A stretch of DNA of 64,000 bases from Akkermansia muciniphila (GTDB lineage: Bacteria > Pseudomonadota > Gammaproteobacteria > Burkholderiales > Burkholderiaceae_C), in assembly GCA_943331105.2 (NCBI GenBank), contig CALQKH020000007.1, forward strand, positions 62,001-126,000, written 5' to 3'. Of the stretch, positions 18,021 to 26,745 are shown piece by piece. Made by a program: the position numbers and the translations under genes. Every line of letters starts with the position of its first letter. Positions within the stretch are counted from its first letter, which is position 1. A model generated the notes under the pieces. That model had not been told where the DNA came from. It worked only from the letters and a program-made list of their open reading frames with translations, and made no database searches.

Positions 18021-20441
18021 ATGACTGTTGCTGAACTGAATCCTTCCGACTTGCGCCTGACCGTGGACCCTACTTCTTTGGGCTTTGAGGACACGTCCGA
18101 GTTGTTGGGTTTGCCATGGCCTTGGTTCGGACAAGAGCGTGCCGAGACGGCTGCCCGGTTTGGATTACAGATCCGTCAGCCGGGCTATAACCTGTTGGTT
18201 TTGGGCGCTGTGGACACGGAAAGAACACGCATGCTGACGCGGCTCATGCTCGAGCAGGCCGCCTTGCGACCTGTGCCCCCGGATCTGTGCTTATTGAATA
18301 ACTTTGAACAAACTGGTCAAGCCTTGGCGATCCGGGTGCCAGCTGGTCAAGGCAGACACTTGCACCAAGGCATGGCCGCCTGGGTGCAAGCCATTCAGGG
18401 GGAAGTGCCTCAACGCTTATTGGAAGCCGATTTTTTGGCTGCGCGGTATGAGCTTGAACAAACATTCAAAGTCAAAACAGAAGTGGCTTATGCCGTTCTG
18501 ACCGCATACGCGCAGCTTCATCATTTTGCGGTGGTCCGCGACCAAGGCCACATGGTGTTCACCCTGAAAGACGTCCATGGTGAACCCGTGACCGCCAGCA
18601 AAGCCTTGTTGCTCAGCGCAGCGGAACGCACAGCGTTGAACGCGGCCGAAGAGGCACTGCGGGAAAAAATGGACCAGTACCTTGAATGCGCTCGTTCCAC
18701 AGAGCATGCCATGGCCCAAGCGCTGGCTGCTCTGCGCCAGCGCTTTTTGCGCCCAAGCTTGGCGCATGGCTTGGCCCAGTTGCGCCAAGCGCTGAACTTC
18801 CCGCCTGACACCGATGCGCGGCTGGCGGCCTACATGGAGCTGGCTTTGCAATGTGTGCTTGAAAAGCACAGCCTGCTGATGCACGGTGACCAAGAATCGA
18901 CGCGACGGGCAGAGTTGGCCCTGCTGCTGTCGTGGCTCAAGGTGAACGTGGTAGTGGACCACCACGCCTCAAAAGGCGCACCGGTTGTTGTTGAGGACAA
19001 CCCTGTTTTCAACAACCTGTTTGGCAGCATCGCCCTTGCGGCTGACGGTGGGGGGCAGGAGATCGATTTCCTAAACCTGCGTGCGGGCAGTTTGCTGCGG
19101 GCACATGGTGGTTTTTTGATGTTGCACCTGCAAGACCTTTTGGCCGATGCACCTGTATGGGAAAGGCTTCGTAGACTCATGCGCAGCGGCCGATTGCAGC
19201 TGGAACCGCTGGGTTTTTCATCCAGCGCTGCGCCTGAACCGCACTTGTGGTCTGAGGCGGAGGATGTGGACATCAAGCTCGTGCTGATCGCTTCGACCGA
19301 GGCTTTCAATGCGTTGCAAGAGCTTGACCCCGATTGGGCGTGTCACTTCGCTTGCAAGGTGGAGTTGGCCGAAAGCTTCAAGGCGACACCCCAAAATGCA
19401 CTGGCCATGGCCGTGGAGGTGGCACACATTTGCCAACGCTTGGGTTGGTTGCATTGCACTGCCGGAGCGGTTGCGCGGGTCATGGAGGACAGCCACCGTG
19501 CAGTGGGCGACCAAACGCGCCAGAGCGCCCGCACCGGTGTGTTGCGAACCTTGGTGGTAGAGAGCCATGCATTGGCACAAATGCGAGGGGCGGAACGGGT
19601 GGAGGCGCAGGATGTGCTGGTTGCCAGCCAGAACCAAAGAGCGCGACGTGATGGCCTTGAAGCGCGGGTTCAAGACAGCATCGCCAGCGGTGAACGCTTG
19701 TTGGTGGTCAGTGGTGAAAGGGTGGCGCAGGTCAATGGTTTGACCGTCATGGACCAAGGCGACCACAGTTTTGGGGTGCCTGTGCGGGTCACCGCCCGCG
19801 CGTTCGCGGGCGACGAGGGCCTGCTCAACATCGAGCGGGAAGTCGATATGTCCGGGCCTATTCACGACAAAGGGGTGCTGATCTTGCACAGCTATTTGTC
19901 GGGTTTGTTTGCCCACATTGCCCCTTTGTCGATGAATGCCGCGGTGGTGTTTGAGCAAGAGTACGGTGGTGTGGAGGGCGATTCGGCCTCTTGTGCCGAG
20001 TTGTATGCCTTGTTGTCCAGTCTCTCGGGCTTGCCTTTGCGCCAGGGCATTGCCGTCACTGGCGCAGTCAACCAGCAAGGTGATTTGCTGCCGGTAGGCA
20101 ACATCAACGAAAAGATCGAGGGCTACTTCCGCAGCTGCGAGTTGTTAGGACTGGATGGCCAACAAGGGGTTTTGATGCCGGCGCGCAATCGGCGGCACCT
20201 GATGCTTGCACCCCAGGTGGTGCAAGCCGTGGCACGGGGTCAGTTTCACATCCATGTGGCGGACCAAGTGGGAGAGGGCATGAGCCTGCTGACAGGGGTT
20301 CCTTATGGCCTGTGGGGTCCCGGTGGGTATGCGGTGGGTTCGGTGCTGGCCCGTGTTCAAACCACGCTGCAGCGTTTTCGCCATGCCTGCGAGCTGTTGG
20401 CTTCGCACCGGTCGAAACGTCGATGGCGTGAGGTTCGGTGA
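18021..20441 (+). CDS. Lon-like (AAA_32/Lon_C) protease with degenerate Walker A
   Basis: 806-residue protein of the Lon-related family that includes E. coli YcbZ (LonH). The C-terminal S16 peptidase domain is intact: Ser655 in EGDSAS and Lys698 in NINEKIEG are 43 residues apart, the same spacing as Ser679/Lys722 in E. coli Lon. The N-terminal ATPase region keeps the family's overall pattern (LRAHGGFLML, WERLRRLMRSG), but the expected Walker A loop reads GAVDTERTR (62-70), without the GK[ST] residues. ATP hydrolysis may be lost or use another site. ATG 18021 was chosen; a TTG at 18000 is possible. A response regulator gene follows after 161 bp. Confidence 0.88.
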   Translation: MTVAELNPSDLRLTVDPTSLGFEDTSELLGLPWPWFGQERAETAARFGLQIRQPGYNLLVLGAVDTERTRMLTRLMLEQAALRPVPPDLCLLNNFEQTGQALAIRVPAGQGRHLHQGMAAWVQAIQGEVPQRLLEADFLAARYELEQTFKVKTEVAYAVLTAYAQLHHFAVVRDQGHMVFTLKDVHGEPVTASKALLLSAAERTALNAAEEALREKMDQYLECARSTEHAMAQALAALRQRFLRPSLAHGLAQLRQALNFPPDTDARLAAYMELALQCVLEKHSLLMHGDQESTRRAELALLLSWLKVNVVVDHHASKGAPVVVEDNPVFNNLFGSIALAADGGGQEIDFLNLRAGSLLRAHGGFLMLHLQDLLADAPVWERLRRLMRSGRLQLEPLGFSSSAAPEPHLWSEAEDVDIKLVLIASTEAFNALQELDPDWACHFACKVELAESFKATPQNALAMAVEVAHICQRLGWLHCTAGAVARVMEDSHRAVGDQTRQSARTGVLRTLVVESHALAQMRGAERVEAQDVLVASQNQRARRDGLEARVQDSIASGERLLVVSGERVAQVNGLTVMDQGDHSFGVPVRVTARAFAGDEGLLNIEREVDMSGPIHDKGVLILHSYLSGLFAHIAPLSMNAAVVFEQEYGGVEGDSASCAELYALLSSLSGLPLRQGIAVTGAVNQQGDLLPVGNINEKIEGYFRSCELLGLDGQQGVLMPARNRRHLMLAPQVVQAVARGQFHIHVADQVGEGMSLLTGVPYGLWGPGGYAVGSVLARVQTTLQRFRHACELLASHRSKRRWREVR

Positions 20442-20602
20442 TGGATTTCGCTGACAAGGCCGAAAGCTGACTACTGGTTTGAAAGTAATGATTTTGATAT
20501 TTTTAAGGATTTCCGTTTGTCCTTGGCTTGGCTATCGTGGTCATCAGGCCTTACCCCAGGTGGCGCGGGGCAGCATGTGCCATGTTTCAGAAAGAGCAAT
20601 CC

Positions 20603-21238
20603 ATGAGCATTGAACTGGTTTTGGCAGATCCCCATCCGGTGCTGCTCGAGGGTTTGTCGCAGGTTTTTCAAGAATGCCCTGAGTTTGTCGTCAAAGCCTG
20701 TGCCAGTTCGGGAGACGATGCACTGGCCGCAGTGAAAAAACACCAACCCGACATCCTTGTCATGGATGTTTCTTTAGCCAATCGAAGCGGCTGGTCGGTC
20801 TTGGAGGACGTGCAGCAACACCACCCGCTGACCCGACCTGTGGTGTTCACGGATGCACCGATTGAAGATGTCATGCGTGTCATCGATTGTGGTGTGCCGG
20901 GTTTGGTGGGGAAAGACAAGTCACGCCAAGAGTTGGCGAGTTGCATACAGGCGGTCCATGCGGGGCATCAATGGTTGGACCGGGACCTGACCCTGAAGAC
21001 CATGTCTGTGCTGATGGCGCAGCAAAAGAAAAAGCCGGTGGTTGTTACGCCTTTGACGCCCAGAGAGTTGACCGTGGCCCGCATGGTCACGGAAGGTTTG
21101 CCGAATAAAAAAATCGCCAGCCAGCTGTTCATCAGTGAGGGCACTGCCAAGCTGCACCTGCATCACATTTACCAAAAATTGCAATGTCCCGGACGCATGT
21201 CTTTGCAGCGCTACATGCAAGACAACGGTTTGATGTGA
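20603..21238 (+). CDS. LuxR-type two-component response regulator
   Basis: 211-residue NarL/FixJ-type regulator. The receiver has Asp9 (the usual acidic pair reads DP), phospho-acceptor Asp55 in LVMDVSL, and the switch lysine in LVGKDKS. The C-terminal LuxR helix-turn-helix reads LTPRELTVARMVTEGLPNKKIA followed by SEGTAKLHLHHIYQKL. ATG 20603 has an AGAAAGAG Shine-Dalgarno; an in-frame start at 20528 is rejected. No histidine kinase is nearby, so it is an orphan. The neighbours are a His-rich small protein and a second, degenerate regulator on the same strand. Confidence 0.9.
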   Translation: MSIELVLADPHPVLLEGLSQVFQECPEFVVKACASSGDDALAAVKKHQPDILVMDVSLANRSGWSVLEDVQQHHPLTRPVVFTDAPIEDVMRVIDCGVPGLVGKDKSRQELASCIQAVHAGHQWLDRDLTLKTMSVLMAQQKKKPVVVTPLTPRELTVARMVTEGLPNKKIASQLFISEGTAKLHLHHIYQKLQCPGRMSLQRYMQDNGLM

Positions 21239-21277
21239 AGCTCATCCATCTCGATTCAACCAACAGGAGAAGACTCT

Positions 21278-21571
21278 ATGGCAAACGATAAGCAAACCCA
21301 TGAAATCGAAAACTTGGAAAACATGAGCCACCATTACAAGCAGGCATCTGAGGAGTTGCTTCACGCTTACCAGCGCAATAAGGAAGCTGCACGCCATCAC
21401 GATGCAGGCGCGTTCAAGGCGGCATTGCACCACGCCAAGTTGTCCAAGCACCACAGCTTCAATGCCCATGCACACTTGACCGATGCGCTCGGCATAGCTG
21501 AGAAGCTTGATGCGGCTCAGCCCTGGCCCAGTTTGGCTGCGCGCCCGCCATCTGGCTCCGGCGTTCATTGA
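21278..21571 (+). CDS. Small His-rich helical protein of unknown function
   Basis: 97 residues from ATG 21278, with an AGGAG Shine-Dalgarno. Not recognised. About sixteen histidines, several paired (SHHYK, RHHDAG, LHHAKLSKHH, AHAHL), lie in what looks like two or three amphipathic helices, ending in a Pro/Ser/Gly-rich tail. There is no signal peptide or membrane segment. Such His spacing could bind a metal or haem, but there is no Cys and no recognised motif. It lies between two LuxR-type regulators on the same strand (39 bp after the first), so it is probably co-transcribed with the first and may belong to the same response. Confidence 0.7.
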   Translation: MANDKQTHEIENLENMSHHYKQASEELLHAYQRNKEAARHHDAGAFKAALHHAKLSKHHSFNAHAHLTDALGIAEKLDAAQPWPSLAARPPSGSGVH

Positions 21572-21717
21572 TTCGCTGATTCTTTCTCTCTTTGTGTGCT
21601 GTTGCGAACAGTCAAAAACCGGGAGGCTTTTTACACTGAATCCAGTACTTGCATTTGTGGTCTCGTCTTGATGGACGGCCGTTGGTTGCGGTACAAGATC
21701 AAAAAAGGAGCGTTTCC

Positions 21718-22362
21718 ATGTCCATTCGTGTTTTGTTGTCGTCCAAGCACAAAGTGGTGTCAGAGGGCATCGCCGCCGTCTTGAGAACGCACCCTGACAT
21801 TCATCTGGTCGGGATGGCCGATACAGACGCGACCACACAAGCCCTGTGCGCGGAGTCGGATCCCGATGTCCTGTTGATCGGTATGCATGCCAATGGGCAG
21901 CAAGATTTGTCCTTGATGCAAAAAATTGCCCAACAACCGATCAGCCCCCACATGGTGGCTTTTTCGGGAGACACCGATCGGCATTCAGTCATTGAAATTC
22001 TGGATGCCGGCGCGAAGGGCTATGTGTCGACCACCAGCAGCATTGACGAGTTGATGTTGGCCATCCGATCTGTGGCTTTGGGACGGGTTTATTTGTGTCA
22101 GACTGCAGCTTCGGAAATGATGGCGTCTGTGCGCAACTTTCGTTCAGGTCAGGGCGCCGGGAAAAACCATTTGGGAAACCGCGAAGAACAAGTTTTACGC
22201 TTGATTGCTGATGGTTTCTCTTCCAAGGAAATTGCCCGAAATTTGCAAATTGCCCCCAGTACCGTTGAGGTACACCGGCGCAACATCATGCGCAAAGTGG
22301 GCTTGCACAAAGTGGCAGATTTGACCCGCTACGCCATCCGCAATCAGATGGTTTCGGTTTGA
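21718..22362 (+). CDS. LuxR-type regulator with non-phosphorylatable pseudo-receiver
   Basis: 214-residue protein with NarL/FixJ architecture. The receiver fold is recognisable (VLLSSKHKVVSEGIAAVL, then LDAGAKGYVSTTSSIDEL), but the Mg2+-binding acidic pair is Ser8-Ser9, the phospho-acceptor position is Gly55 (LLIGMH), and the switch lysine is Thr. The C-terminal LuxR helix-turn-helix is well conserved (LGNREEQVLRLIADGFSSKEIARNL, TVEVHRRNIMRKVGL). It should bind DNA but not be controlled by phosphorylation. A strong AAAGGAG Shine-Dalgarno precedes ATG 21718; earlier in-frame starts are rejected. It is probably a divergent paralogue of the upstream regulator. Confidence 0.9.
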   Translation: MSIRVLLSSKHKVVSEGIAAVLRTHPDIHLVGMADTDATTQALCAESDPDVLLIGMHANGQQDLSLMQKIAQQPISPHMVAFSGDTDRHSVIEILDAGAKGYVSTTSSIDELMLAIRSVALGRVYLCQTAASEMMASVRNFRSGQGAGKNHLGNREEQVLRLIADGFSSKEIARNLQIAPSTVEVHRRNIMRKVGLHKVADLTRYAIRNQMVSV

Positions 22363-22403
22363 TCGTGAACATGTGCTTGCGCGCACGATGAGCACTGCAG
22401 AAT

Positions 22404-23171
22404 TCAGCTTGGCTGGGCAGCTTGCGCCAAACCGGGCAAGTCCAGCACATGCACTTGGCCGCGTGAATAGGTCAAAAGCCCTTGGTCGCGCAGCCGGCCC
22501 GCAGCCAGAGTGATGCTCACCCGCCTGACGCCCAGCATCTGAGCCAAGTGTTCATGTGTCATTTGCAAGGTGTTTGTTTGGGCGGTCTGTGCCGACAGGA
22601 CCAGCCAGGCCGCCAGCCTGGCTTGGATGTCCAGGGTCTGAATACTCGCAGCCAACGAGGCCACATGCGTGACCAGCAACCACAACTGTTGTGCAATGGC
22701 ATTCAGTATGGCAGGGTGCTCAAGTGCCAGTGTTTGCAGGGTTGGGGCCTGGATGCACCATGCCTGGCCTGCGCTTTGCACCCGGTGCTGAATACCGTGT
22801 GGGCCGCTGTTGAGCACATGGTCCAGTCCTACCGCATGCGCAGCCCCGAGCAAGCCAACAGCCAAGCCCGCATGGTGCTCGTCTTGAACCATCATGGCCA
22901 CAGTGGCACCCGCCAAAAAATAAACCAGCGGCTTACTGTCCTGGGAATTGAGCCATTGCCCAGCTTTCAAGGAGACGGGCAGGCAAGCGTTCAACAGCAG
23001 TGATTGCTCCTGCTCAGGCAGTTGAGAAATGAGCCCGTTGTTTGTAAGGTTCACAAAAGACAATCGTGCAGATGGAAAGCGTGAGCTGACATGATCACAA
23101 ATGGAATGTGGGGTTGAAGGGCATGGAGAAAGCTGTGTGAGTATAAGTTCGGTAAATCCTGAGTAAATCAC
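22404..23171 (-). CDS. Crp/Fnr family transcriptional regulator
   Basis: Up to 255 residues. The N-terminal half is a cyclic-nucleotide-type effector domain (LISQLPEQEQ, LKAGQWL, VYFLAGATVAMM) and the C-terminal half a winged helix (MTHEHLAQMLGVRRVSITLAAGRLRDQGLL). The GVRR recognition helix matches the Crp subgroup that often lacks cAMP-contact residues. The start is uncertain: GTG 23171 gives an N-terminal extension of about 40 residues, and an internal GTG at 23054 gives the more usual length. No Cys cluster is present, so it is not Fnr proper. It is divergent from a second Crp-like gene across 79 bp containing a palindrome. Confidence 0.82.
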   Translation of the reverse strand: MIYSGFTELILTQLSPCPSTPHSICDHVSSRFPSARLSFVNLTNNGLISQLPEQEQSLLLNACLPVSLKAGQWLNSQDSKPLVYFLAGATVAMMVQDEHHAGLAVGLLGAAHAVGLDHVLNSGPHGIQHRVQSAGQAWCIQAPTLQTLALEHPAILNAIAQQLWLLVTHVASLAASIQTLDIQARLAAWLVLSAQTAQTNTLQMTHEHLAQMLGVRRVSITLAAGRLRDQGLLTYSRGQVHVLDLPGLAQAAQPS

Positions 23172-23187
23172 GTTTTCAATCCATATT

Positions 23188-23207
23188 TATGTTCGATAAA
23201 GAACATA
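23188..23207. promoter_or_regulatory. Palindromic operator between two divergent Crp-like genes
   Basis: TATGTTC-6 nt-GAACATA is a perfect 7 bp inverted repeat with the 6 nt spacer typical of Crp-type sites, although the half-site differs from TGTGA. It sits inside the 79 bp gap shared by the two Crp-like genes. The 11 bp direct repeat AATCCATATTT occurs on both sides (23178-23188 and 23218-23228). It is probably the binding site of one or both regulators. Confidence 0.55.
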
Positions 23208-23250
23208 GAATCCGAGTAATCCATATTTCTTATCCTTTCGATTTAAAACA

Positions 23251-23967
23251 GTGACCTTCCCCCATTCGACCAATTCATTGATGCAGCGTTTGCAACAGGC
23301 AGCACCGGGACTTGTGCCAGCCTGTGGGCGGGTCGATCTCAAGCCTGGGCCTTGGCCGGGCCCGGATGGCATTTCCGATGACTGCCTGTACTTTCCTGAA
23401 ACGGCTTTACTGGCTTTGTCCTTGCCTTCTTCGAAGAGCGGATCCAGCACACCCCAAAGCGCACGTCTGGCCTTGATGGGGCGCCACAGCGTCTGGTCAC
23501 GCCGCCAGGCGCTCTCCAGCGATTTTCTGGCCGAGGTGCTCGTCCCCGGTCATGCCATGCGGGTGTCCGATTCGGTGGTTCGTGCAGTCAAAACGACTTT
23601 GGCAACGTGGTGGTTGCAGGTGGCGACCAGCAACCAGCATTTGATTTCCCAAATGGCTCGCATGACCTTGTGCGCGCACAAGCACAGCGCACCACAAAGC
23701 CTGGCCAGCTGGTTGCTGATGGCCCAGCACAACAGCGGCGCCAGCCCGCTTCTGATGCCCATGGTGACCTTGCGTGACTGGCTGGGATGGGCCCCCGATA
23801 CATGGCAAAGTGCCTGGGGTGCACTGGAAAGCCAAGGGGTGGTGGCTCTGATAGGTCAGGGCCCATCGGCAAAAATTCAGATCAATGCTTTGGAGGCGTC
23901 TGGTTTGGCCTGTGCCTGTCACCAACTGGCCAAACTGTATGACCCAGGCCAAGGCTCATGGCGCTGA
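23251..23967 (+). CDS. Divergent Crp/Fnr-like regulator
   Basis: 238-residue protein that aligns loosely with the Crp family: an N-terminal beta-roll-like part (VDLKPGPWPGPDG, CLYFPETALLAL, LMGRHSVW, EVLVPGHAMRV), a helical middle (LISQMARMTLCAHKHSAPQSLASWLLMAQ) and a C-terminal winged-helix-like part (VTLRDWLGWAPDTWQSAWGALESQGVVAL). The recognition helix is unlike the usual R-x3-T/S pattern, so DNA specificity or binding may have changed. The start is uncertain: GTG 23251 or ATG 23281. It is divergent from the other Crp-like gene and its last 12 bp overlap the convergent FAD oxidoreductase gene. Confidence 0.65.
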   Translation: MTFPHSTNSLMQRLQQAAPGLVPACGRVDLKPGPWPGPDGISDDCLYFPETALLALSLPSSKSGSSTPQSARLALMGRHSVWSRRQALSSDFLAEVLVPGHAMRVSDSVVRAVKTTLATWWLQVATSNQHLISQMARMTLCAHKHSAPQSLASWLLMAQHNSGASPLLMPMVTLRDWLGWAPDTWQSAWGALESQGVVALIGQGPSAKIQINALEASGLACACHQLAKLYDPGQGSWR

Positions 23968-25782
23968 TGGATTGGCCAGCATGGCCCGGGCCAATGATTC
24001 GGCCACCTTGATGCCGTCCACCCCCGCCGACAAAATGCCGCCCGCATAACTGGCGCCTTCACCCGCAGGATAAAGACCTTGGGTGTTGGTGCTTTGGTGG
24101 TCGTCGCCGCGCGGGATGCGCAGGGGCGAAGAGGTGCGTGTTTCCACCCCGGTCATCACCGCATCGGCCATGTCGTAGCCCTTGATCTTGCGGCCAAACA
24201 CCGGCAGCGCTTCGCGCATGGCCTCGACCGCGTAGTCGGGCAACACATCGGCCAAGTCGACCCACTTCACGCCAGGTTTGTAAGACGGCAGCACGCTGCC
24301 GCAGGTGGTGGAGGGGCGCTGCGCCAAAAAGTCGCCCACCAGTTGGCCAGGGGCTTCGTAGTTGCTGCCGCCCACTTCAAAGGCGCGGGTTTCGAGTTGC
24401 CGCTGCAACACGATGCCGGCCAGTGGGTGTGGGGCAGGCTGTTGTTGTGCGGCCAATCTATCCGCTTCTTGCTCCAGCTGCGCACCGTCCTGCTCGCCAA
24501 AGGCGGCTTGCCAAGCGGCGGTGTCCAGCGGGTAATCGGGCGGGTCAATCGCCACCACCATGCCCGCGTTGGCGTTGCGTTCGTTGCGCGAGTACTGGCT
24601 CATGCCGTTGGTGACCACGCGGCCCGGCTCGCTGGTGGCCGCCACCACGGTGCCACCGGGGCACATGCAAAAGCTGTAAACCGCGCGGCCGTTTTGCGCG
24701 TGGTGCACCAGTTTGTAATCGGCCGCGCCCAGCAGCGGGTGGCCTGCGTGGCGGCCCCAGCGGGCCTGGTCGATCACGCTTTGCGGGTGCTCGATGCGCA
24801 CGCCAATCGAAAACGCCTTGGCCTGCATGGCCACGCCACGGCGGTGCAGCATGACAAAGGTGTCGCGCGAGCTGTGGCCCAAGGCCATGACGGCGTGGTG
24901 TGTGTGCAGGGTGTGGTGTTCGCCTGTGCGCAGGTCTTGCACCTGCAGCCCGGTGAGCTGTTGGCCGTCTGCGGTCGGCGTGAGCAGCACATCGCTCACG
25001 CGCTGCTCAAAGCGGATCTCGCCGCCCAGCGCAATGATTTGTTCGCGGATGTGCTCCACCACCTTGACCAGCTTGAAGGTGCCAATGTGAGGGTGCGCGG
25101 CGTACAGGATGTCGGCGGGGGCTCCTGCCTTGACGAATTCGTCCATCACCTTGCGGCCCAGGTGGCGCGGGTCCTTGATTTGGCTGTAGAGCTTGCCGTC
25201 AGAAAAGGTGCCTGCGCCACCTTCGCCAAACTGCACATTGCTTTCGGGGTTGAGGACCTTTTTGCGCCACAGGCCCCAGGTGTCTTTGGTGCGTTCACGC
25301 ACAGGTTTGCCACGCTCCAGCACGATGGGTTTAAAACCCATTTGCGCCAGGGCCAGGGCGGCGAACATGCCGCAGGGTCCAAAGCCCACCACCACCGGAC
25401 GCTCGCTTTGTGTTACGCCAAAACTGGCTGGGGCCTGGCAAGGCGGATGCCAAGCCATGTCGGGTGTGGGCTGGATGTGCGGGTTTTGATCGAACTTGCG
25501 CAGCAAGTCGACTTCAACTTGTGCATCGGCGAACGACAGGTCCACGATGTAGACCGCCAGCAAGTCGGCCTTGCGGGCGTCAAAGCTGCGTTTGAAGACG
25601 TTCATCGAGGCGATGTCGGGGGCGCTGATGCCAAGTGCCTGCGCCGCCAGTTGGCGCAGGGCAGCTGTGGGGTGCGGTGTGGGCAGGCGGTCTTCGTCGG
25701 TTTCGGACGGTGCGTCGGCCGCGCGGCGCGATTCAATCGGCAGGGCCGACAAGGGGAGTTTGAGTTCTGAAATCCGGATCAT
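23956..25782 (-). CDS. FAD-dependent oxidoreductase (COG2509-type)
   Basis: 608-residue flavoprotein. An N-terminal domain of about 125 residues precedes the FAD-binding Rossmann motif VVGFGPCGMFAALALAQMG (about 128-146) with an acidic ribose-binding LERG. Further conserved parts are NVQFGEGGAGTFSDGKLYSQIKD, FSIGVRIEHPQ, FCMCPGGTVVAATSEPG and the C-terminal GLYPAGEGASYAGGILSAGVDGI FAD contact. This family is widespread but poorly characterised; it is not known whether NAD(P)H is used. It may form an operon with cysK, whose stop lies 42 bp upstream on the same strand. Confidence 0.88.
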   Translation of the reverse strand: MIRISELKLPLSALPIESRRAADAPSETDEDRLPTPHPTAALRQLAAQALGISAPDIASMNVFKRSFDARKADLLAVYIVDLSFADAQVEVDLLRKFDQNPHIQPTPDMAWHPPCQAPASFGVTQSERPVVVGFGPCGMFAALALAQMGFKPIVLERGKPVRERTKDTWGLWRKKVLNPESNVQFGEGGAGTFSDGKLYSQIKDPRHLGRKVMDEFVKAGAPADILYAAHPHIGTFKLVKVVEHIREQIIALGGEIRFEQRVSDVLLTPTADGQQLTGLQVQDLRTGEHHTLHTHHAVMALGHSSRDTFVMLHRRGVAMQAKAFSIGVRIEHPQSVIDQARWGRHAGHPLLGAADYKLVHHAQNGRAVYSFCMCPGGTVVAATSEPGRVVTNGMSQYSRNERNANAGMVVAIDPPDYPLDTAAWQAAFGEQDGAQLEQEADRLAAQQQPAPHPLAGIVLQRQLETRAFEVGGSNYEAPGQLVGDFLAQRPSTTCGSVLPSYKPGVKWVDLADVLPDYAVEAMREALPVFGRKIKGYDMADAVMTGVETRTSSPLRIPRGDDHQSTNTQGLYPAGEGASYAGGILSAGVDGIKVAESLARAMLANPSAP

Positions 25783-25824
25783 GGCAACCTCTGTGGCTTG
25801 TGGTTATCAAGCAAGAAGCGCTGA

Positions 25825-26745
25825 TTATCCTTGAGGCAAGAAGCCATCGACCGACAAATAGCGCTCGCCCGTGTCGTAGTTGAAGCCCAGCACGGTGGCT
25901 CTGGCAGACAACTCGGGCAGTTTTTGGGCGATGGCCGCCAGCGTGGCGCCAGAGGAGATGCCGACCAACATGCCTTCTTCGCGGGCCGAGCGGCGGGCGT
26001 ATTCACGGGCAGCCTCGGCGTCGATCTGGATCACGCCGTCGAGCAGGCTGGTGTCCAGGTTTTTGGGAATGAAACCCGCGCCAATGCCTTGAATGGGATG
26101 TGGCGCTGGCGATCCACCTGAGATCACAGGCGATGCCGCAGGCTCGACCGCAAACACTTGGAGATTGGGGAATTTGGCCTTGAGCACACGGGCCACACCC
26201 GTCAGGTGTCCGCCAGTGCCCACGCCTGTGATGAGGGCGTCGATGCCTTGCGCAAAGTCGGCCAGGATTTCCTGTGCCGTGGTGCGCACATGCACGTCGG
26301 TGTTGGCCGGATTTTCAAACTGCTGGGGCATCCACGCGCCCGGGGTACTGGCCACCAAGGCCTGGGCGCGGGCGATGGCGCCTTTCATGCCTTCGGCGCG
26401 GGGCGTCAGGTCAAAGCTTGCGCCATAGGCCAGCATCAGGCGGCGGCGCTCGACGCTCATGCTGTCGGGCATGACCAGCACCAGCTTGTAACCCTTGACG
26501 GCGGCCACCATGGCCAGGCCGATGCCGGTGTTGCCCGAAGTGGGCTCGACGATGGTGCCGCCGGGCTTTAAGGCGCCAGATTTTTCAGCGTCTTCGACCA
26601 TGGCCAGCGCAATGCGGTCCTTGATCGAGCCGCCGGGGTTGCTGCGTTCGGACTTGATCCATACATTGGCGCTGTCGCCAAACAGGCTGTTGATGCGCAC
26701 ATGCGGCGTGTGGCCGATGGTGTCGAGGATGCTGTGGGCTTTCAT
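25825..26745 (-). CDS. cysK: Cysteine synthase A (O-acetylserine sulfhydrylase)
   Basis: PLP-dependent enzyme that makes cysteine from O-acetylserine and sulfide. 306 residues from ATG 26745, which has a GGAG Shine-Dalgarno. Lys42 in NPGGSIKDR binds PLP, the substrate loop is PTSGNTG, the phosphate-binding loop is TGVGTGGH, and ISSG closes the fold. The C-terminus lacks the long regulatory domain of cystathionine beta-synthase. Reading further upstream adds about 77 residues that do not resemble any CysK and is rejected. It is divergent from the RNase P RNA gene. Confidence 0.94.
   Translation of the reverse strand: MKAHSILDTIGHTPHVRINSLFGDSANVWIKSERSNPGGSIKDRIALAMVEDAEKSGALKPGGTIVEPTSGNTGIGLAMVAAVKGYKLVLVMPDSMSVERRRLMLAYGASFDLTPRAEGMKGAIARAQALVASTPGAWMPQQFENPANTDVHVRTTAQEILADFAQGIDALITGVGTGGHLTGVARVLKAKFPNLQVFAVEPAASPVISGGSPAPHPIQGIGAGFIPKNLDTSLLDGVIQIDAEAAREYARRSAREEGMLVGISSGATLAAIAQKLPELSARATVLGFNYDTGERYLSVDGFLPQG

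Noticed and set aside
24079-25770. Open frame of 563 codons on the plus strand
   Set aside because: Antisense to the FAD oxidoreductase gene; product is Gly/Ala/Val/His-rich without recognisable motifs.
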